In this document: positions 48,868 through 57,650 of the stretch, piece after piece
Position numbering within the stretch: position 1 is the stretch's first letter
Layout: the number at the start of each line of letters is the position of its first letter
Assembly (NCBI RefSeq): GCF_013522825.1
Contig: NZ_JAAMQZ010000001.1
Location: 186,001 to 250,000, forward strand
Direction: 5' to 3'
DNA: 64,000 nt
Source of the DNA: Stutzerimonas stutzeri
Lineage (GTDB): Bacteria; Pseudomonadota; Gammaproteobacteria; Pseudomonadales; Pseudomonadaceae
Position numbers and translations under genes: made by a program
Notes under the pieces: generated by a model
What the model saw: the letters and a program-made list of their open reading frames with translations, nothing else
Database searches by the model: none
Told to the model about the DNA's origin: nothing

Positions 48868-50355
48868 CTACTTGCTGACGGCGGTCTGTTCGGCGATTGC
48901 CAGGTCGACGGATGACACGAAGTACTCTTCGGCGAAGGCGCCTTCGGGCTCCTTCAGCCAGAAGAAGCAGATGACGAAACTGAGCAATGCGCCGGCGGCG
49001 ATGATCAGGAAGAACTGCGAGGGCGTGACGAAGGTGTAGAGGGTCAGGTAGAACACCGCGCCGACGTTGCCATAGGCACCGGCCATGCCCGAGATCTGCC
49101 CGGTGATACGGCGCTTGATCGAGGGGATGATGCCGAAGGTGGCGCCTTCCGCACCCTGCACGAAAACCGAGCAGAAAATGGTGATGACCACGGCAATGAA
49201 CAGCGGCCAGCTGGAGCCCATCAGCCCCATCAGCAGAAAGCCCAGGGCGATGCCGAGCATGTAGGCCAGCATCACGAAACGGCGGTTGCCGAAGCGATCG
49301 GAGACCAGGCCGCCGATGGGCCGCGCCAGCAGATTCACGAAAGCGAAGGAGGCGGCAATGATGCCCGCCGCCGTGGCCGACAGCCCCCAGGTCAGCTCGA
49401 AGAACATGGGCAGCATCGACACCACCGCCAGTTCCGCGCCGAAGTTGGCGAAGTAGGTGGAGTTCAGCGCCGCCACCGAGTTGAACGGGTACTTGTCGTC
49501 CTCCGGCACGCCCTTGCGCAGGATCGGCACGTTGACCCGCAGGATCTGCGCGATCTGGTAGAGCACCACCAGCACGATCACGCCATGGCAGACCCAGGCC
49601 CAGCCCGCATCCATGTAGCCCATGTTCTCGATGCGCCAGACCAGCACCGAGAGGATGCCGACCATGGGAATGGTCCAGATGATCAGCTTGAACATGTCGC
49701 CCCAGCTGCTGACTTCCATGGCCGCGACCTTGCGTGGCTTGTGCTGCACGGTGCCCGCCGGGCCATCGGTGATGGCGAACCAGTAGAACACTCCGTAGGC
49801 CGCCATCATCAGTGCCGTCGTGGCAATCGCGTAGCGCCAGCCGTCATCCCCGCCGAACGCGTGCAGGGCGATGGCCGGCAGCGTCATGGCCGCCGCCGCC
49901 GAACCGAAGTTGCCCCAGCCGGCATAGAAACCTTCGGCAAAGCCGATGTCCTTGGGCTTGAACCACATGGCGGTCATATGGATGCCGACCACGAAGCTGG
50001 CACCGATCGAACTCAGCACCAGTCGCGAGATCAGCAGTTGCACCCGCGTGTCGCCCATGGCGAAGGTGATCGCCGGCACCGCCATGGTCACCATCAGCAC
50101 GGAAAACACCCGCCGTGGACCCCATTTGTCCAGCGCCATGCCCACCAGAATCCGCGCGGGAATGGTCAGCGCCACGTTGGCGATGGCAAACAGGCGCAAA
50201 TCGTCGCCGGTCAGCCAGTTCGCACTCTTGAGCATGCTGGTGGCCAGCGGCGCCATATTGAACCAGACGAAGAAACAGATATAGAAGGCGATCCAGGTCA
50301 GATGCAGCGCTCTTATTTCCGGTTGCCGGTATTTGAACAGGTCCGAGACTTTCAT
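48868..50355 (-). CDS. narK2: Nitrate/nitrite MFS transporter, second narK
   Basis: This 495-residue, 12-helix major facilitator starts MKVSDLFKYRQPEIRALHLTW and carries GIHMTAMWFKPKDIGFAEGFYAGWGNFGSA, the nitrate signature of the NNP family. The N-terminal pattern LTWIAFYICFFVWFN resembles the type usually linked to nitrate-proton symport, so it may start nitrate uptake, complementing the other narK. That division and the number in the gene symbol rest on operon order and resemblance. Its start overlaps the universal stress protein stop by four bases. Confidence 0.93.
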   Translation of the reverse strand: MKVSDLFKYRQPEIRALHLTWIAFYICFFVWFNMAPLATSMLKSANWLTGDDLRLFAIANVALTIPARILVGMALDKWGPRRVFSVLMVTMAVPAITFAMGDTRVQLLISRLVLSSIGASFVVGIHMTAMWFKPKDIGFAEGFYAGWGNFGSAAAAMTLPAIALHAFGGDDGWRYAIATTALMMAAYGVFYWFAITDGPAGTVQHKPRKVAAMEVSSWGDMFKLIIWTIPMVGILSVLVWRIENMGYMDAGWAWVCHGVIVLVVLYQIAQILRVNVPILRKGVPEDDKYPFNSVAALNSTYFANFGAELAVVSMLPMFFELTWGLSATAAGIIAASFAFVNLLARPIGGLVSDRFGNRRFVMLAYMLGIALGFLLMGLMGSSWPLFIAVVITIFCSVFVQGAEGATFGIIPSIKRRITGQISGMAGAYGNVGAVFYLTLYTFVTPSQFFLIIAAGALLSFVICFFWLKEPEGAFAEEYFVSSVDLAIAEQTAVSK

Positions 50356-50834
50356 TTATTCGTCTCCTGCGTCCAACCCGGACAGGCCTGTATAAGTACC
50401 GGGCACGGTGCGCGCCTGACCAGAAAGGAACTGACGCTGCCAAAGGTCATGTAATTGAATTCATCGACCAGTGCATCTATCGAGTGCGCGATGAAACCTC
50501 CACCCAACTCTTCGCAGTGCCTGGAGACAACCAGCAGATCGGGCTTCAGACTATCAACTGCCTTGAGAATGACTTTCCTTGCATCACCCTGACCAATGAC
50601 GACTTCAACATTCAACCCACGACTACCCACCTTCTCTGCAGCCTCTCTTATCTTTGTGGAAAACTCTTCCTTGGCTTTCAGGTAGTTGCTTTCACTGGAA
50701 CTGCTGGTATCCAGACTTTCTTCGGCGACGCCAATCAGGATGATCATCGGCTCCAGTCGGGCGAACATTTCCAGGGTGCGTTCAAGCGCATGTCGCGCAT
50801 TGGGCGAATCGTCATAGGCAATCATGATATTCAT
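50352..50834 (-). CDS. Universal stress protein (UspA family) between two narK genes
   Basis: This 160-residue cytosolic protein has the USP fold: MNIMIAYDDSPNARHALE at the start, VEVVIGQGDARKVIL in the middle, and a C-terminal GSVSSFLVRRAPCPVL that matches the nucleotide-binding end motif. A loop after the first helix carries a serine-rich insert (SLDTSSSSES). It overlaps the following narK by four bases and lies 37 bases after the other. USPs help P. aeruginosa survive anaerobic energy stress; co-translation with nitrate transporters suggests a tie to nitrate respiration. Confidence 0.93.
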   Translation of the reverse strand: MNIMIAYDDSPNARHALERTLEMFARLEPMIILIGVAEESLDTSSSSESNYLKAKEEFSTKIREAAEKVGSRGLNVEVVIGQGDARKVILKAVDSLKPDLLVVSRHCEELGGGFIAHSIDALVDEFNYMTFGSVSSFLVRRAPCPVLIQACPGWTQETNK

Positions 50835-50871
50835 GGCGTAAAACTCCGCTTCGCTGCTCTGCTTGAATGAT

Positions 50872-52473
50872 TCAGGGGTTCTTCACGTAGGCGTTGGGCC
50901 GCAGGTAGAACCACCAGTTGAGAACCAGGCACAGCGCGCAGAAGCCGGCGAAGCCGTACATCGCCACCTCCGGCGTTCCGGCCTTGATCTGGCCGCCAAT
51001 GACCATGGGCGCGACGAAGGAGCCATAGGCCGCCACCGCCGAGGTCCAGCCCAGAACCGGGCCGGCCTGCTCGCGGTCGTAGATCACGCCGATGGTGCGG
51101 AAGGTCGAGCCGTTACCGATCCCCGAGGCGGCGAACAGCACCAGAAAGAGGATGATGAAGGCGAAGAAGAAGGTTTCCGGCTGAGTGGAGCCATAGGCCT
51201 GCTTGAGCACGTAGCCCAGCGCCACCGCGGCGGCGAGCATCACCACCGAGATCACCTGGGTGACGATCGAGCCGCCGAGCTTGTCGGAGATCCAGCCGCC
51301 GAAGGGGCGTGTCAGGGCGCCGATGAAAGGGCCGATCCAGGCATAGGTCAGGGCGCTGGGCGCATTGGGGTTGACCACCCGCGTGATGCTGCCGTCCGCC
51401 GCGATCTCGTTCATGTAGCCGAAGATCACCGTGATCGACAGCGGCAGCGCCATGGAGAAGCCGATGAAGGAGCCGAAGGTCAGGATGTAGAGCACGCTCA
51501 TCGACCAGGTGTGCTTGTCGCGGAAGATCCCGAACTGGCGCTTGATGCTCGGTTTGATGCTGCCCGGAATCATCCGCAGCAGGCCCAGGGTGCTGAGCAT
51601 GATCAGCGCGATGGCCAGCCACATGTTCAATACGCCGAGGCCGAAGGGCTGCGGCAGATAGAGGTACAGGCCCACCACGGACGTCAGGAAGCCGACCCCG
51701 TAGAGCCCGATGATCTTGCCGAACGCGCCCAGCGTATGCCCCGGATTGGGCGTGATCGGCAGCAGGTTGTTCATGCCGAACCAGCCGATGAAGGCCAGCG
51801 GGACCAGCGCCAGCATCCATACCCAGCCTGAATTCTGAATCCAGGTGTCCGAGCCGGCAGGTATCCGCCCGATCAGTGTGCCGCTGTCCTTGACCAGCAC
51901 CATCGGATCACCAGCCAGGGCACCGAAGAGACCGGCGGTCATGACCAGCGGAATCACGATCTGCATGGTGGTCACGCCGAAGTTTCCCAGCCCGGCATTC
52001 AGCCCCAGCGCCAGCCCCTGCTGGTTCTTCGGAAAGAAGCCACTGATGTTGCTCATCGAACAGGCGAAGTTGCCGCCACCGATCCCTGACAGCAGGGCCA
52101 GCAGCTGAAAGACCCAGAGCGGCGTGGTGGTGTCCTGCAAGGCAATGCCGGCGCCCACGGCAGGAATCATCAACAGGGCGGTGGTCAGAACGATGGTGTT
52201 GCGTCCGCCGGCGATGCGGATCATGAATGACGCCGGGATGCGCAGCGTCGCCCCGGCCAGGCCGGAAATAGCGGTCAGGGTGAACAGCTGCGCCGGTTCG
52301 AAAGGAAACCCGAGGTTGAGCATCTGTACCGTGATGATGCCCCACATCAGCCATACGGCGAATCCCAGCAGCAGGCTTGGAATGGATATCCAGAGGTTCC
52401 GTGTCGCGATCCGTTTGCCTGTTGATTGCCAGAAACCGGCAACTTCCACATCCCATTTAGCAATATTCGTCAT
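50872..52473 (-). CDS. narK1: Nitrate/nitrite antiporter, E. coli NarK-like
   Basis: This 533-residue, 12-helix transporter is the first gene of the nar operon. It has the NNP signatures GIGGGNFACSMSNISGFFPKNQ and LNAGLGNFGVT near residue 150 and SASGIGNGSTFRTIG in the second half, and an extended periplasmic-loop region, as in E. coli NarK, a nitrate/nitrite exchanger. The arginines that bind the anion (in LRIPASFMIR and FRTIG) are present. An ANR-like box upstream (52536-52549) would place transcription start about 28 bases before the ATG. narX is divergent. Confidence 0.93.
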   Translation of the reverse strand: MTNIAKWDVEVAGFWQSTGKRIATRNLWISIPSLLLGFAVWLMWGIITVQMLNLGFPFEPAQLFTLTAISGLAGATLRIPASFMIRIAGGRNTIVLTTALLMIPAVGAGIALQDTTTPLWVFQLLALLSGIGGGNFACSMSNISGFFPKNQQGLALGLNAGLGNFGVTTMQIVIPLVMTAGLFGALAGDPMVLVKDSGTLIGRIPAGSDTWIQNSGWVWMLALVPLAFIGWFGMNNLLPITPNPGHTLGAFGKIIGLYGVGFLTSVVGLYLYLPQPFGLGVLNMWLAIALIMLSTLGLLRMIPGSIKPSIKRQFGIFRDKHTWSMSVLYILTFGSFIGFSMALPLSITVIFGYMNEIAADGSITRVVNPNAPSALTYAWIGPFIGALTRPFGGWISDKLGGSIVTQVISVVMLAAAVALGYVLKQAYGSTQPETFFFAFIILFLVLFAASGIGNGSTFRTIGVIYDREQAGPVLGWTSAVAAYGSFVAPMVIGGQIKAGTPEVAMYGFAGFCALCLVLNWWFYLRPNAYVKNP

Positions 52474-52535
52474 GGCCGCTCCGCTCCATTAATGCAATCT
52501 GGAGCGGAGGCTACGAGCAGTAACTAGGCTGAAAC

Positions 52536-52606
52536 TTGACCATGATCATCAATCATTGGCTCGAACTTTTCCGCAATACCCTTTCTACCTCTTTCGATAT
52601 ACCTAT
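52536..52606. promoter_or_regulatory. narK-narX intergenic control region: ANR-like box and NarL-type heptamers
   Basis: TTGACCATGATCAT (52536-52549) matches the ANR/FNR consensus in eight of ten bases and is centred about 41.5 bases before a plausible narK start near 52501. Upstream, three tandem heptamers TACCCTT (52577), TACCTCT (52586) and TACCTAT (52600) follow or nearly follow the NarL pattern TACYYMT. The rest of the roughly 300-base gap to narX shows nothing else I can name. Confidence 0.6.
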
Positions 52607-52771
52607 TTAGCGCCTGAATAATTTCAATTGTTTCAAGCATATAGCGCTGTAGCAAAAACAACTTTTCAGACATGCAGCGTCAATTTAACGCGCATGGAGT
52701 ATATCGATGATCATAGGCAAAGCGATGAACAGCGGGTAACGTGGCACAACTTTGCCAGGCGAGACGCCGCC

Positions 52772-54634
52772 ATGAGTCATTTCGATATAACTCAATCGCC
52801 CTTGCGCCATTCCATTATTCAGCACACCACCCTCGCCTTTATTCTGGTTATCGGGGTAACACTGGCGAGCATGCTCGGCGGCATGTATCTCGCGGATTCC
52901 ATACAGGGCGATGCGGAGGCCCTGAACAAGGCCGGCAGTCTGCGCATGCAGTCCTACCGGCTGGCCCTGCTGGCGCTGGAAGATGAAAGCCAGCTGCTGT
53001 CCGAACACATGGAAGAGTTCGAACGCACGCTGCAGACCTACTCCCTGCAACGGGCAATCGGCCACAACCCCAACAGTCCGCTGCACCTGCTGTACAGCCG
53101 AGCGGTCACGCGCTGGAACGAATCCATGCTGCCGCTGCTGACGACCTATCCGCCTCAGAAACGCGCGTTCCGTGCCGAAGTCCCGAAATTCGTTGCCGAA
53201 CTCGACGGCTTCGTCAAAGCCTTGCAGACCAAGTCCGAAGACAAACTCGCCGTCATTCGCGGCCTGCAAATAGGCACGCTGCTGTTCACTGTGCTGATGG
53301 CTTTTCTGGTGCTGCTGGGCGTCTACAGCAACCTGATCACGCCGCTGCGCGAACTGACGCGACTGGCCCGGCAGATCGGTCGTGGCGACTTTCGCAGCAA
53401 GGCCTATTACGACGCCCGCAACGAGCTGGGACTGCTGGCCAACGCCTTCAACCAGATGAGCGATGAGCTGGCCGATCTCTACGACCACCTGGAACGCAAG
53501 GTCGATGAGAAAACCGCCCAGCTGCAGCGCAGCAACAACTCACTGGAGCTGCTGTTCAACAGTGCCCGCAGCCTGTATCAGTCTTCAGCCGACCCCGTGC
53601 CGGAACTCGCGAGCCTGCTGCTGCCCGTGCAGCGCTCACTGGGTTCGGGGCCGGTCTCACTGTGCCTGCATCACACCGAGGAGAAAAATTGCTTCCGCGC
53701 CCATACCGCCATTACCTCGGAACGCCAGCCCCCCGAATACTGCCGTCTACCCGATTGCGCGCAATGCCCGGTCCATACCGGTAATGGCAAGCTGGCCGGC
53801 GGTACCGAGCTGATCAGCTTCGCTCTGCGTTCGGGCACTCGCGAGCTGGGCGCCCTGCGCATCGAGCAAGCGCAGGGCGTGGCCCTGGAAGCCTGGCAGG
53901 AGCAATTGCTCGGCGCCGTGGCAGAACTCTTCGCCGCCTCCCTGGGCCTGAGTCAGCTCGCCCAACAGCAGGCACGCCTGGCCCTGATGGAAGAGCGCGC
54001 GGTGATCGCCCGCGAACTGCATGACTCGCTGGCGCAGGCGCTTTCCTATCAGAAGCTGCAACTGAGCCGCTACAAGAAACAGATCGCCAATGGTCACCCG
54101 CAGGAGGAACTGGATGCCACCCTTGGCGCGATTCAGGACGGGCTCAACGCGGCCTACCGGCAATTGCGCGAATTGCTCACGACCTTTCGCATCAAGCTCG
54201 ACGTACCCGGTCTGGCAGCCGCCGTGCACGCCACGGTACTCGAATTCAGCAGCCATTCCGGGGTGAGCATTGGCCTGCACTACGGCCTCGAGCATTGCCC
54301 GCTGACGCCCAACGAGGAGCTCCATTGCCTGCAGATCATCCGCGAGGCGCTGAGCAACGTGATCAAGCATGCCCAGGCCCGCCAGTGCGATCTGCGCCTG
54401 CATCAGGACGAACAGGGCCTGGTGCATATTCGCGTGGATGACGACGGCATTGGCATCGAGGTGAACGACAGCCCCAGCGGTCATTACGGCCTGAGCATCC
54501 TTGCCGAGCGGGCCGGCAGCCTGCACGGGCACCTGCGCATCGGCAAACGCAGCGAAGGCGGCACGCGTGTCCACCTGAGTTTCCTCCCGGCCTATCGCCG
54601 CATACCCCTGCAATCGGAGACCGACATACCGTGA
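52772..54634 (+). CDS. narX: Nitrate/nitrite sensor histidine kinase
   Basis: NarX senses nitrate in the periplasm and phosphorylates NarL. The 620-residue protein has a first membrane helix (about 23-45), the nitrate-binding P-box NKAGSLRMQSYRLAL directly after it, a second helix near 160-185, HAMP, a signalling helix, a cysteine-containing GAF-like module (CRLPDCAQCPVH), the phospho-acceptor motif ARELHDSLAQALSYQ, and a HATPase domain with DDDGIGIEV. ATG 52772 starts at the membrane domain; the frame is open 48 codons upstream. It overlaps narL by four bases. Confidence 0.95.
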   Translation: MSHFDITQSPLRHSIIQHTTLAFILVIGVTLASMLGGMYLADSIQGDAEALNKAGSLRMQSYRLALLALEDESQLLSEHMEEFERTLQTYSLQRAIGHNPNSPLHLLYSRAVTRWNESMLPLLTTYPPQKRAFRAEVPKFVAELDGFVKALQTKSEDKLAVIRGLQIGTLLFTVLMAFLVLLGVYSNLITPLRELTRLARQIGRGDFRSKAYYDARNELGLLANAFNQMSDELADLYDHLERKVDEKTAQLQRSNNSLELLFNSARSLYQSSADPVPELASLLLPVQRSLGSGPVSLCLHHTEEKNCFRAHTAITSERQPPEYCRLPDCAQCPVHTGNGKLAGGTELISFALRSGTRELGALRIEQAQGVALEAWQEQLLGAVAELFAASLGLSQLAQQQARLALMEERAVIARELHDSLAQALSYQKLQLSRYKKQIANGHPQEELDATLGAIQDGLNAAYRQLRELLTTFRIKLDVPGLAAAVHATVLEFSSHSGVSIGLHYGLEHCPLTPNEELHCLQIIREALSNVIKHAQARQCDLRLHQDEQGLVHIRVDDDGIGIEVNDSPSGHYGLSILAERAGSLHGHLRIGKRSEGGTRVHLSFLPAYRRIPLQSETDIP

Positions 54635-55290
54635 ACGCCCACGACAAGATTCGTATTCTGCTGGTCGACGACCACCCGATGATGCGCAGCGGCATGCGTG
54701 CACTGCTGTCCATGGAGGACGATCTGCTGCCCGCCGCCGAAGCCGGAAACGGTGCAGAGGCGGTGCGCCTGGCCAGCGAACTGGATCTGGACCTGATCCT
54801 GCTCGACATGAACATGCCCGGCATGGACGGACTGGAAACCATCCGCCAGATGCGCGCGAACGGAATCGATGCGCGCATCGTCATCTTCAGCGTCTCCGAC
54901 GACCACACCAATGTGCTCGCCGCCTTGCGCGCTGGCGCGGACGGCTACCTGCTCAAGGATATCGAGCCGGAAGACCTGATCAGCCAGATTCGCCTGGCCG
55001 CGCAGGGCCGGCTGGCTCTGAGCCCCGAGTTGACCCAGGTGCTGGCCGAAGCCATTCGCGAACGTCCCAAACCGGGCCACGGCAGCCAGGCATCAACCCT
55101 GACCAAGCGCGAGAAGGATGTCCTGCGGCTCATCGCCAAGGGCCAGACCAACAAGATGATCGCGCGCAAGCTGGCCATCAGCGAAGGCACGGTCAAGGTG
55201 CATGTGAAAAACCTGCTGCACAAACTCGGCCTGCGCTCGCGCGTCGAAGCCGCCGTCTGGTCACTGGAGCATGACCAGGCCAGGGCCTGA
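54631..55290 (+). CDS. narL: Nitrate/nitrite response regulator
   Basis: NarL is the DNA-binding partner of NarX and activates nar transcription in nitrate. The 219-residue protein has a receiver domain with acidic pair D13-D14, phospho-acceptor Asp59 in LILLDMNMPGMDG, then a LuxR-type helix-turn-helix (LTKREKDVLRLIAKGQTNK). The start is GTG, overlapping the narX stop (GTGA), with GGAGA upstream. Confidence 0.96.
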   Translation: MNAHDKIRILLVDDHPMMRSGMRALLSMEDDLLPAAEAGNGAEAVRLASELDLDLILLDMNMPGMDGLETIRQMRANGIDARIVIFSVSDDHTNVLAALRAGADGYLLKDIEPEDLISQIRLAAQGRLALSPELTQVLAEAIRERPKPGHGSQASTLTKREKDVLRLIAKGQTNKMIARKLAISEGTVKVHVKNLLHKLGLRSRVEAAVWSLEHDQARA

Positions 55291-55419
55291 GCAGCCCAGA
55301 ACCAGGATGGCAAAGTGCATTTCAGGCACGGATGCGCGCTCTTCCAAACGTTCCGAGTTTGTCTGGGATCAAGGGCGAAATGTCGTAAAAGCCCCATTCC
55401 AGACAGCTTTTTAAGCACC

Positions 55420-55433
55420 TTGACGGCAATCAA
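55420..55433 (+). promoter_or_regulatory. ANR/DNR-like box before porin gene
   Basis: TTGACGGCAATCAA matches TTGAT-N4-ATCAA in nine of ten bases, centred at 55426.5. TATCTT at 55455-55460 is at the right place for the -10 element of a class II promoter starting near 55468, 22 bases before the porin ATG. Confidence 0.7.
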
Positions 55434-55489
55434 TGGCAAAGATCGTAAGCAGCCTATCTTTCGCCCCAACGCCAACAAGGAGCATCACG

Positions 55490-56749
55490 ATGAGCAGCAT
55501 CCAACCCTCACGTCTGGCCCTCGCCCTGCTCGCCGCAGGCCTGGCCGTCAACACTGCCGCAAGCGCGGAAGAAAACTTCAGCAATCTGTTCACTGAGGCG
55601 AAACCGATCTTCGATCTGCGCTATCGCTACGAGCATGTCGATCAGGACAACGCACTCAGGCATGCCAACGCACAGACGCTGCGCACCCGCATCGGCGTGC
55701 AGACCGGCTCCTGGTACGGCCTCTCGGCGCTGGTCGAAGCGGACAACCTCAGCCGCCTGGGGAAAGCGGCCTACAACAACACCCGCAACGGCCAGACCGA
55801 CTACTCGGCGGTGCCCGATCCGGATGGCAGCGAGATCAACCAGGCGCTGCTGCGCTATGACCATGCCCAGGGCAGCGCCGTGGTCGGTCGCCAGCGGATC
55901 AACCTGGACAACCAGCGCTTCGTCGGCGGCGTCGGCTGGCGGCAGAACGAGCAGACCTACGACGGCCTGCTCGGCCAGCTCAAGCCCATCGACGGCCTGG
56001 CCCTGACCTATGCCTATATCGACAACATCAACAGCATCTTCGGCCCAGAAGACAACCGCTTCGACAACTTCACCAACCCGGCCAATATCGAAGGCCACAG
56101 CCACCTGATCAATGCTCGCTACCAGGCCATGCCGGAGCTGACGGTAACGGCCTACAGCTATCTGCTGGGGCTGGACAATATCGCCAGCGTCAACAGTGCC
56201 GCCATGCTCGGCAGCCTCTCCAGCAAGACCACGGGTGTACGCCTGAACGGTGCCGTCCAGGGCGTCAGCTACGTGCTCGAATACGCCCGGCAGAAGGACT
56301 ACGCCGACAACCCGCTGGAACTGAGCAGCGAGTACTACCTGGCCGAACTGGGCTACACGATCAAGGGCGTGGCGCTCAAAGGCGGCATGGAAGTCCTTGG
56401 CGGCGACAGCAGCGGCGCCGGCAACCGCGCCTTCCAGACACCGCTGGCCACCAAGCATGCCTTTCAGGGCTGGGCCGACACCTTCCTGCTGACCCCGGCT
56501 GACGGCGTGCAGGACGTCTACGTCGGCGGCAGCCTGCCACTGTTCGGCGGCACCCTGCAGCTCTGGTACCACGACTTCCGCGCCGAACGCGGCAGCCAGC
56601 AATACGGCGAGGAACTGGATATTTCCTACAGCCGCGCCATTCCGCTGGTGAAGGGCCTGGTCGCCACCGTCAAATACGCCGGCTATGACGCGGACGATTT
56701 CTCGGTCGATACCGAGAAGCTCTGGGCACAGCTCCAATACAGCTACTGA
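55490..56749 (+). CDS. Outer-membrane porin of alginate_exp/OprE-like type
   Basis: This 419-residue protein has a signal peptide (MSSIQPSRLALALLAAGLAV...ASA) and a beta-barrel pattern of alternating residues with many aromatic girdles, ending in LQYSY with an aromatic last residue, as outer-membrane barrels do. The segments IFDLRYRYEHVDQ and VVGRQRINLDNQRFVGGVGWRQNEQTYDG resemble the alginate-export-domain porin family; it is unlikely to export alginate here as no alginate genes are near. The close ANR-like promoter suggests use under low oxygen, possibly for anion passage (nitrate or nitrite); this is a guess. AAGGAG precedes the start. Confidence 0.85.
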   Translation: MSSIQPSRLALALLAAGLAVNTAASAEENFSNLFTEAKPIFDLRYRYEHVDQDNALRHANAQTLRTRIGVQTGSWYGLSALVEADNLSRLGKAAYNNTRNGQTDYSAVPDPDGSEINQALLRYDHAQGSAVVGRQRINLDNQRFVGGVGWRQNEQTYDGLLGQLKPIDGLALTYAYIDNINSIFGPEDNRFDNFTNPANIEGHSHLINARYQAMPELTVTAYSYLLGLDNIASVNSAAMLGSLSSKTTGVRLNGAVQGVSYVLEYARQKDYADNPLELSSEYYLAELGYTIKGVALKGGMEVLGGDSSGAGNRAFQTPLATKHAFQGWADTFLLTPADGVQDVYVGGSLPLFGGTLQLWYHDFRAERGSQQYGEELDISYSRAIPLVKGLVATVKYAGYDADDFSVDTEKLWAQLQYSY

Positions 56750-56763
56750 GACGCACCGGCAGC

Positions 56764-56790
56764 GTCGGGGCCGGAACCACCGGCCCCGAC
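56764..56790 (+). terminator. Hairpin after porin gene
   Basis: A perfect 11-bp stem GTCGGGGCCGG with its complement around AACCA lies 15 bases past the porin stop. There is no T run directly after, so it may be a partial terminator or mRNA stabiliser. Confidence 0.6.
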
Positions 56791-56848
56791 AGCGTCGTTT
56801 CAGGACTCGCGCTGTACCGACAGCATGCAACCGAACAAGGATCCCATC

Positions 56849-57637
56849 ATGTTCCAGCACCTTTCGCGGCTCTTGCTGGCTACAGCCCTTCTTCTCGGCA
56901 GCCTTCCCGCTCACGCCGCCATCAGCGACGCCGAGGCCGTGAACCGCGCCGGCATGCAGCGCATGCTCAGCCAGCGTATCGCCAAGAGCTACCTGATGAT
57001 CGGCACCGAGACCCGCGCCGAACTGGCCATCAAGCAACTCGATCTGAGCGTCGCCACGCTTGAGGAAAATACCCAGCTGCTCGCCGAATACGCCCCGACG
57101 CCTGCAATACGCGCCGCACTGAACGAAGCACAGGAAACCTGGCAGCACTTTCGTGAAGCCGCACTTTCCAGTCCGAGCAAGAGCGGATCGCTGGAGACGC
57201 TCAGGCTCAGCGACACCTTTCTAGCCCAGAGCGAGAAGCTGGTGGGATTGATCGAGCAGCACAGCGGCAGTCAGGTCGCCGGGCTGGTCAACCGCAGCGG
57301 TCGCCAGCGCATGCTCAGCCAGCGCATCGCCAAGCTGTACCTGGCCCTGAGCTGGCGGCTGCCGGATGACCGGCTGCACAACGACTTTCAAACGGCGGTG
57401 AAGGAATTCGATACGGGGCTGCAGACGCTGCGCCAGGCGTTGCAGAATACACCCGAGATCAATCAGGAACTGGAGCGGATCGCAACACAATGGCGATTCG
57501 CCCAAGCCGGTTTCAGCCTCGCCGACGACTCCCGTTACGTGCCGACGGTCATCGTCACCACCACTGAAACCCTGCTGTGGAAGTTCGACGCGCTTACCCA
57601 GCGCTACGAACGCCTCGCCCAGAGCAATAAGCCCTGA
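56849..57637 (+). CDS. Secreted protein with tandem PilJ/NarX-type P-box sensor repeats
   Basis: This 262-residue protein has a cleavable signal (MFQHLSRLLLATALLLGSLPAHA) and no further membrane helix, so it is free in the periplasm. It contains two copies of the type IV pili chemotaxis/PilJ-N domain, each opening with a P-box-like motif: NRAGMQRMLSQRIAKSYL near residue 32 and NRSGRQRMLSQRIAKLYL near 150. These resemble the NarX P-box NKAGSLRMQSYRLAL. Its position after narXL and the porin suggests a nitrate-binding or signal-modifying role. Start 56849 has AAGGA upstream. Confidence 0.85.
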   Translation: MFQHLSRLLLATALLLGSLPAHAAISDAEAVNRAGMQRMLSQRIAKSYLMIGTETRAELAIKQLDLSVATLEENTQLLAEYAPTPAIRAALNEAQETWQHFREAALSSPSKSGSLETLRLSDTFLAQSEKLVGLIEQHSGSQVAGLVNRSGRQRMLSQRIAKLYLALSWRLPDDRLHNDFQTAVKEFDTGLQTLRQALQNTPEINQELERIATQWRFAQAGFSLADDSRYVPTVIVTTTETLLWKFDALTQRYERLAQSNKP

Positions 57638-57650
57638 CGTAACGCACCGA

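Noticed and set aside
46936..48915. 659-residue plus-strand frame over narG
   Set aside because: Shadow of narG, which is fully supported by cluster motifs.
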